This document shows, piece after piece, positions 63,416 through 64,000 of a DNA stretch of 64,000 nucleotides. A model generated the notes under the pieces. That model had not been told where the DNA came from, did not search any database, and saw nothing but the letters and a program-made list of their open reading frames with translations. The DNA is taken from contig JAKGSH010000010.1 of the NCBI GenBank assembly GCA_021568835.1, forward strand, positions 3,906,001-3,970,000, in the 5' to 3' direction. Positions within the stretch are counted from its first letter, which is position 1; each line of letters begins with the position of its first letter. The position numbers were made by a program, and so were the translations under genes. The DNA is from Streptomyces sp. Tue 6430 (GTDB lineage Bacteria > Actinomycetota > Actinomycetes > Streptomycetales > Streptomycetaceae).

Positions 63416-64000
63416 TTACGCCTGCGTCCTGCGGCGGCGCGCGGTGAACACCGCACCCGCGCCGGCGACGACGGCGACACCGCCGACCAGACCGATCATC
63501 GGCAGCACGGAGCTGGAGCCGGTCTCGGCGAGGCTGCCGGTGGCGGGGATCTCGTTGGCGCCGCCCTGCGGCTGCTTGCCGCCCGCGGGAGCCTTGCCCT
63601 CGCCCGGCTTGGCCTCACCCGGGTCGTCGTTGCTGCTGCCGGGCTTGAGCACGGTGAACTCGTAGAGCGCGAAGGAGCTGTGGACGCAGTTCTTCTCCTC
63701 GTCGACGTAGCCGCCGAGGCCCAGGGTGAAGCCGTCGCCGGCCGGGGCCTTCGCGGTGATGTCGACGCGCAGCTTGATGTCGACGGTCTCCTTGGGGCCG
63801 AGTTCCGTCTGGCCGAAGTAGAAGCCGTTGCCGAAGTCGTCCGCGATCGAGTCCCAGGCCTTGGCCTGCGGGTCGTAGTACTCGATCTTGGCGTAGGTGC
63901 TCAGCCAGGTCCGCTCGTCGTCGCTCATCGAGTCGTTGTCGATGGCCGCGAGCCACTGCACGGTGCCCAGGGCCTCGTCGCTGTGGTTGGCGGCGGTGAG
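63416..64000 (-). CDS. Sortase substrate with LAETG wall-anchor signal, N-terminus cut by the window edge
   Basis: The frame is open to the right edge of the window (LTAANHSDEALGT before VQWLAAIDND), so the N-terminus with the signal peptide lies outside. The visible part has a beta-rich domain (KIEYYDPQAKAWDSIADDFGNGFYFGQ, VDIKLRVDITAKAPAGDGFTLGLGGYVDEEKNC, FALYEFTVLK), a Gly/Pro/Lys linker and a C-terminal sorting signal: LAETG, a hydrophobic helix (VLPMIGLVGGVAVVAGAGAVF) and TARRRRTQA. LAXTG is the motif recognised by class E sortases of streptomycetes, so the protein is linked to the peptidoglycan. Ligand unknown. Confidence 0.88.
   Translation of the reverse strand, partial: LTAANHSDEALGTVQWLAAIDNDSMSDDERTWLSTYAKIEYYDPQAKAWDSIADDFGNGFYFGQTELGPKETVDIKLRVDITAKAPAGDGFTLGLGGYVDEEKNCVHSSFALYEFTVLKPGSSNDDPGEAKPGEGKAPAGGKQPQGGANEIPATGSLAETGSSSVLPMIGLVGGVAVVAGAGAVFTARRRRTQA

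Overview
The window is a contiguous stretch of core chromosome from a Streptomyces-type actinomycete. The evidence is the very high G+C content with almost invariant G/C third codon positions, GTG starts, the presence of bldM, a WhiB-like protein and a groES-groEL1 pair with a His-rich GroEL1 tail, and a gene order that matches the conserved truA-rplM-rpsI-glmM ... bldM-guaB ... Ser/Thr kinase region of streptomycetes. No tRNA, rRNA, insertion sequence, prophage or CRISPR array is visible.

Layout. 1-11.6 kb: end of truA, a membrane-anchored protein, a GT87-type membrane protein, ribosomal genes rplM-rpsI, cell-wall precursor genes glmM and glmS around a DUF389 membrane protein and coaA, then an M16-type metallopeptidase with a membrane tail. 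11.6-22 kb: acpS, nnrD, alr, an alpha/beta hydrolase, and the t6A operon parts tsaE, tsaB, rimI, tsaD, interrupted by a degenerate L,D-transpeptidase-like secreted protein. 22-31 kb: a GH3 glycosidase divergent from a LacI regulator, an ECF42-type sigma factor with its DGPF/YCII partner and matching promoter, a methyltransferase, and two polysaccharide deacetylase lipoproteins. 31-33 kb: groES-groEL1 with two CIRCE operators. 33-36 kb: a HATPase, HTH and DUF397 regulatory module. 36-39 kb: ester cyclase-like, SDR, MOSC and LysR genes. 38.7-44 kb: WhiB-like, bldM with a good sigma-BldN promoter, a SigD/ShbA-type ECF sigma factor, guaB and guaB3. 44-46 kb: a non-coding locus with a 99-bp tandem duplication of a folded element, then a nucleotide-sugar dehydrogenase homologue lacking the catalytic Cys. 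46-48 kb: glpD. 48.7-59.4 kb: five consecutive receptor-like Ser/Thr kinases, one a pseudokinase. 59.6-64 kb: gabD-type dehydrogenase, a GMC oxidoreductase, and the C-terminal part of a LAETG sortase substrate.

The genes form functional sets: translation (rplM, rpsI, truA, t6A genes), cell envelope supply (glmM, glmS, alr, deacetylases), nucleotide supply (guaB, guaB3), protein folding (groESL), and developmental or stress regulation (bldM, WhiB-like, ECF factors, kinases).

A major caveat: twelve reading frames breaks occur, and every one is explained by a single missing G or C in a short homopolymer. They hit essential genes such as glmS and acpS. They most likely reflect assembly errors, so I annotate those genes across the break. 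The strongest candidates for undescribed biology are the duplicated structured element at 44.54-44.74 kb, the pseudokinase inside the kinase array, and several enzyme homologues that have lost catalytic residues.
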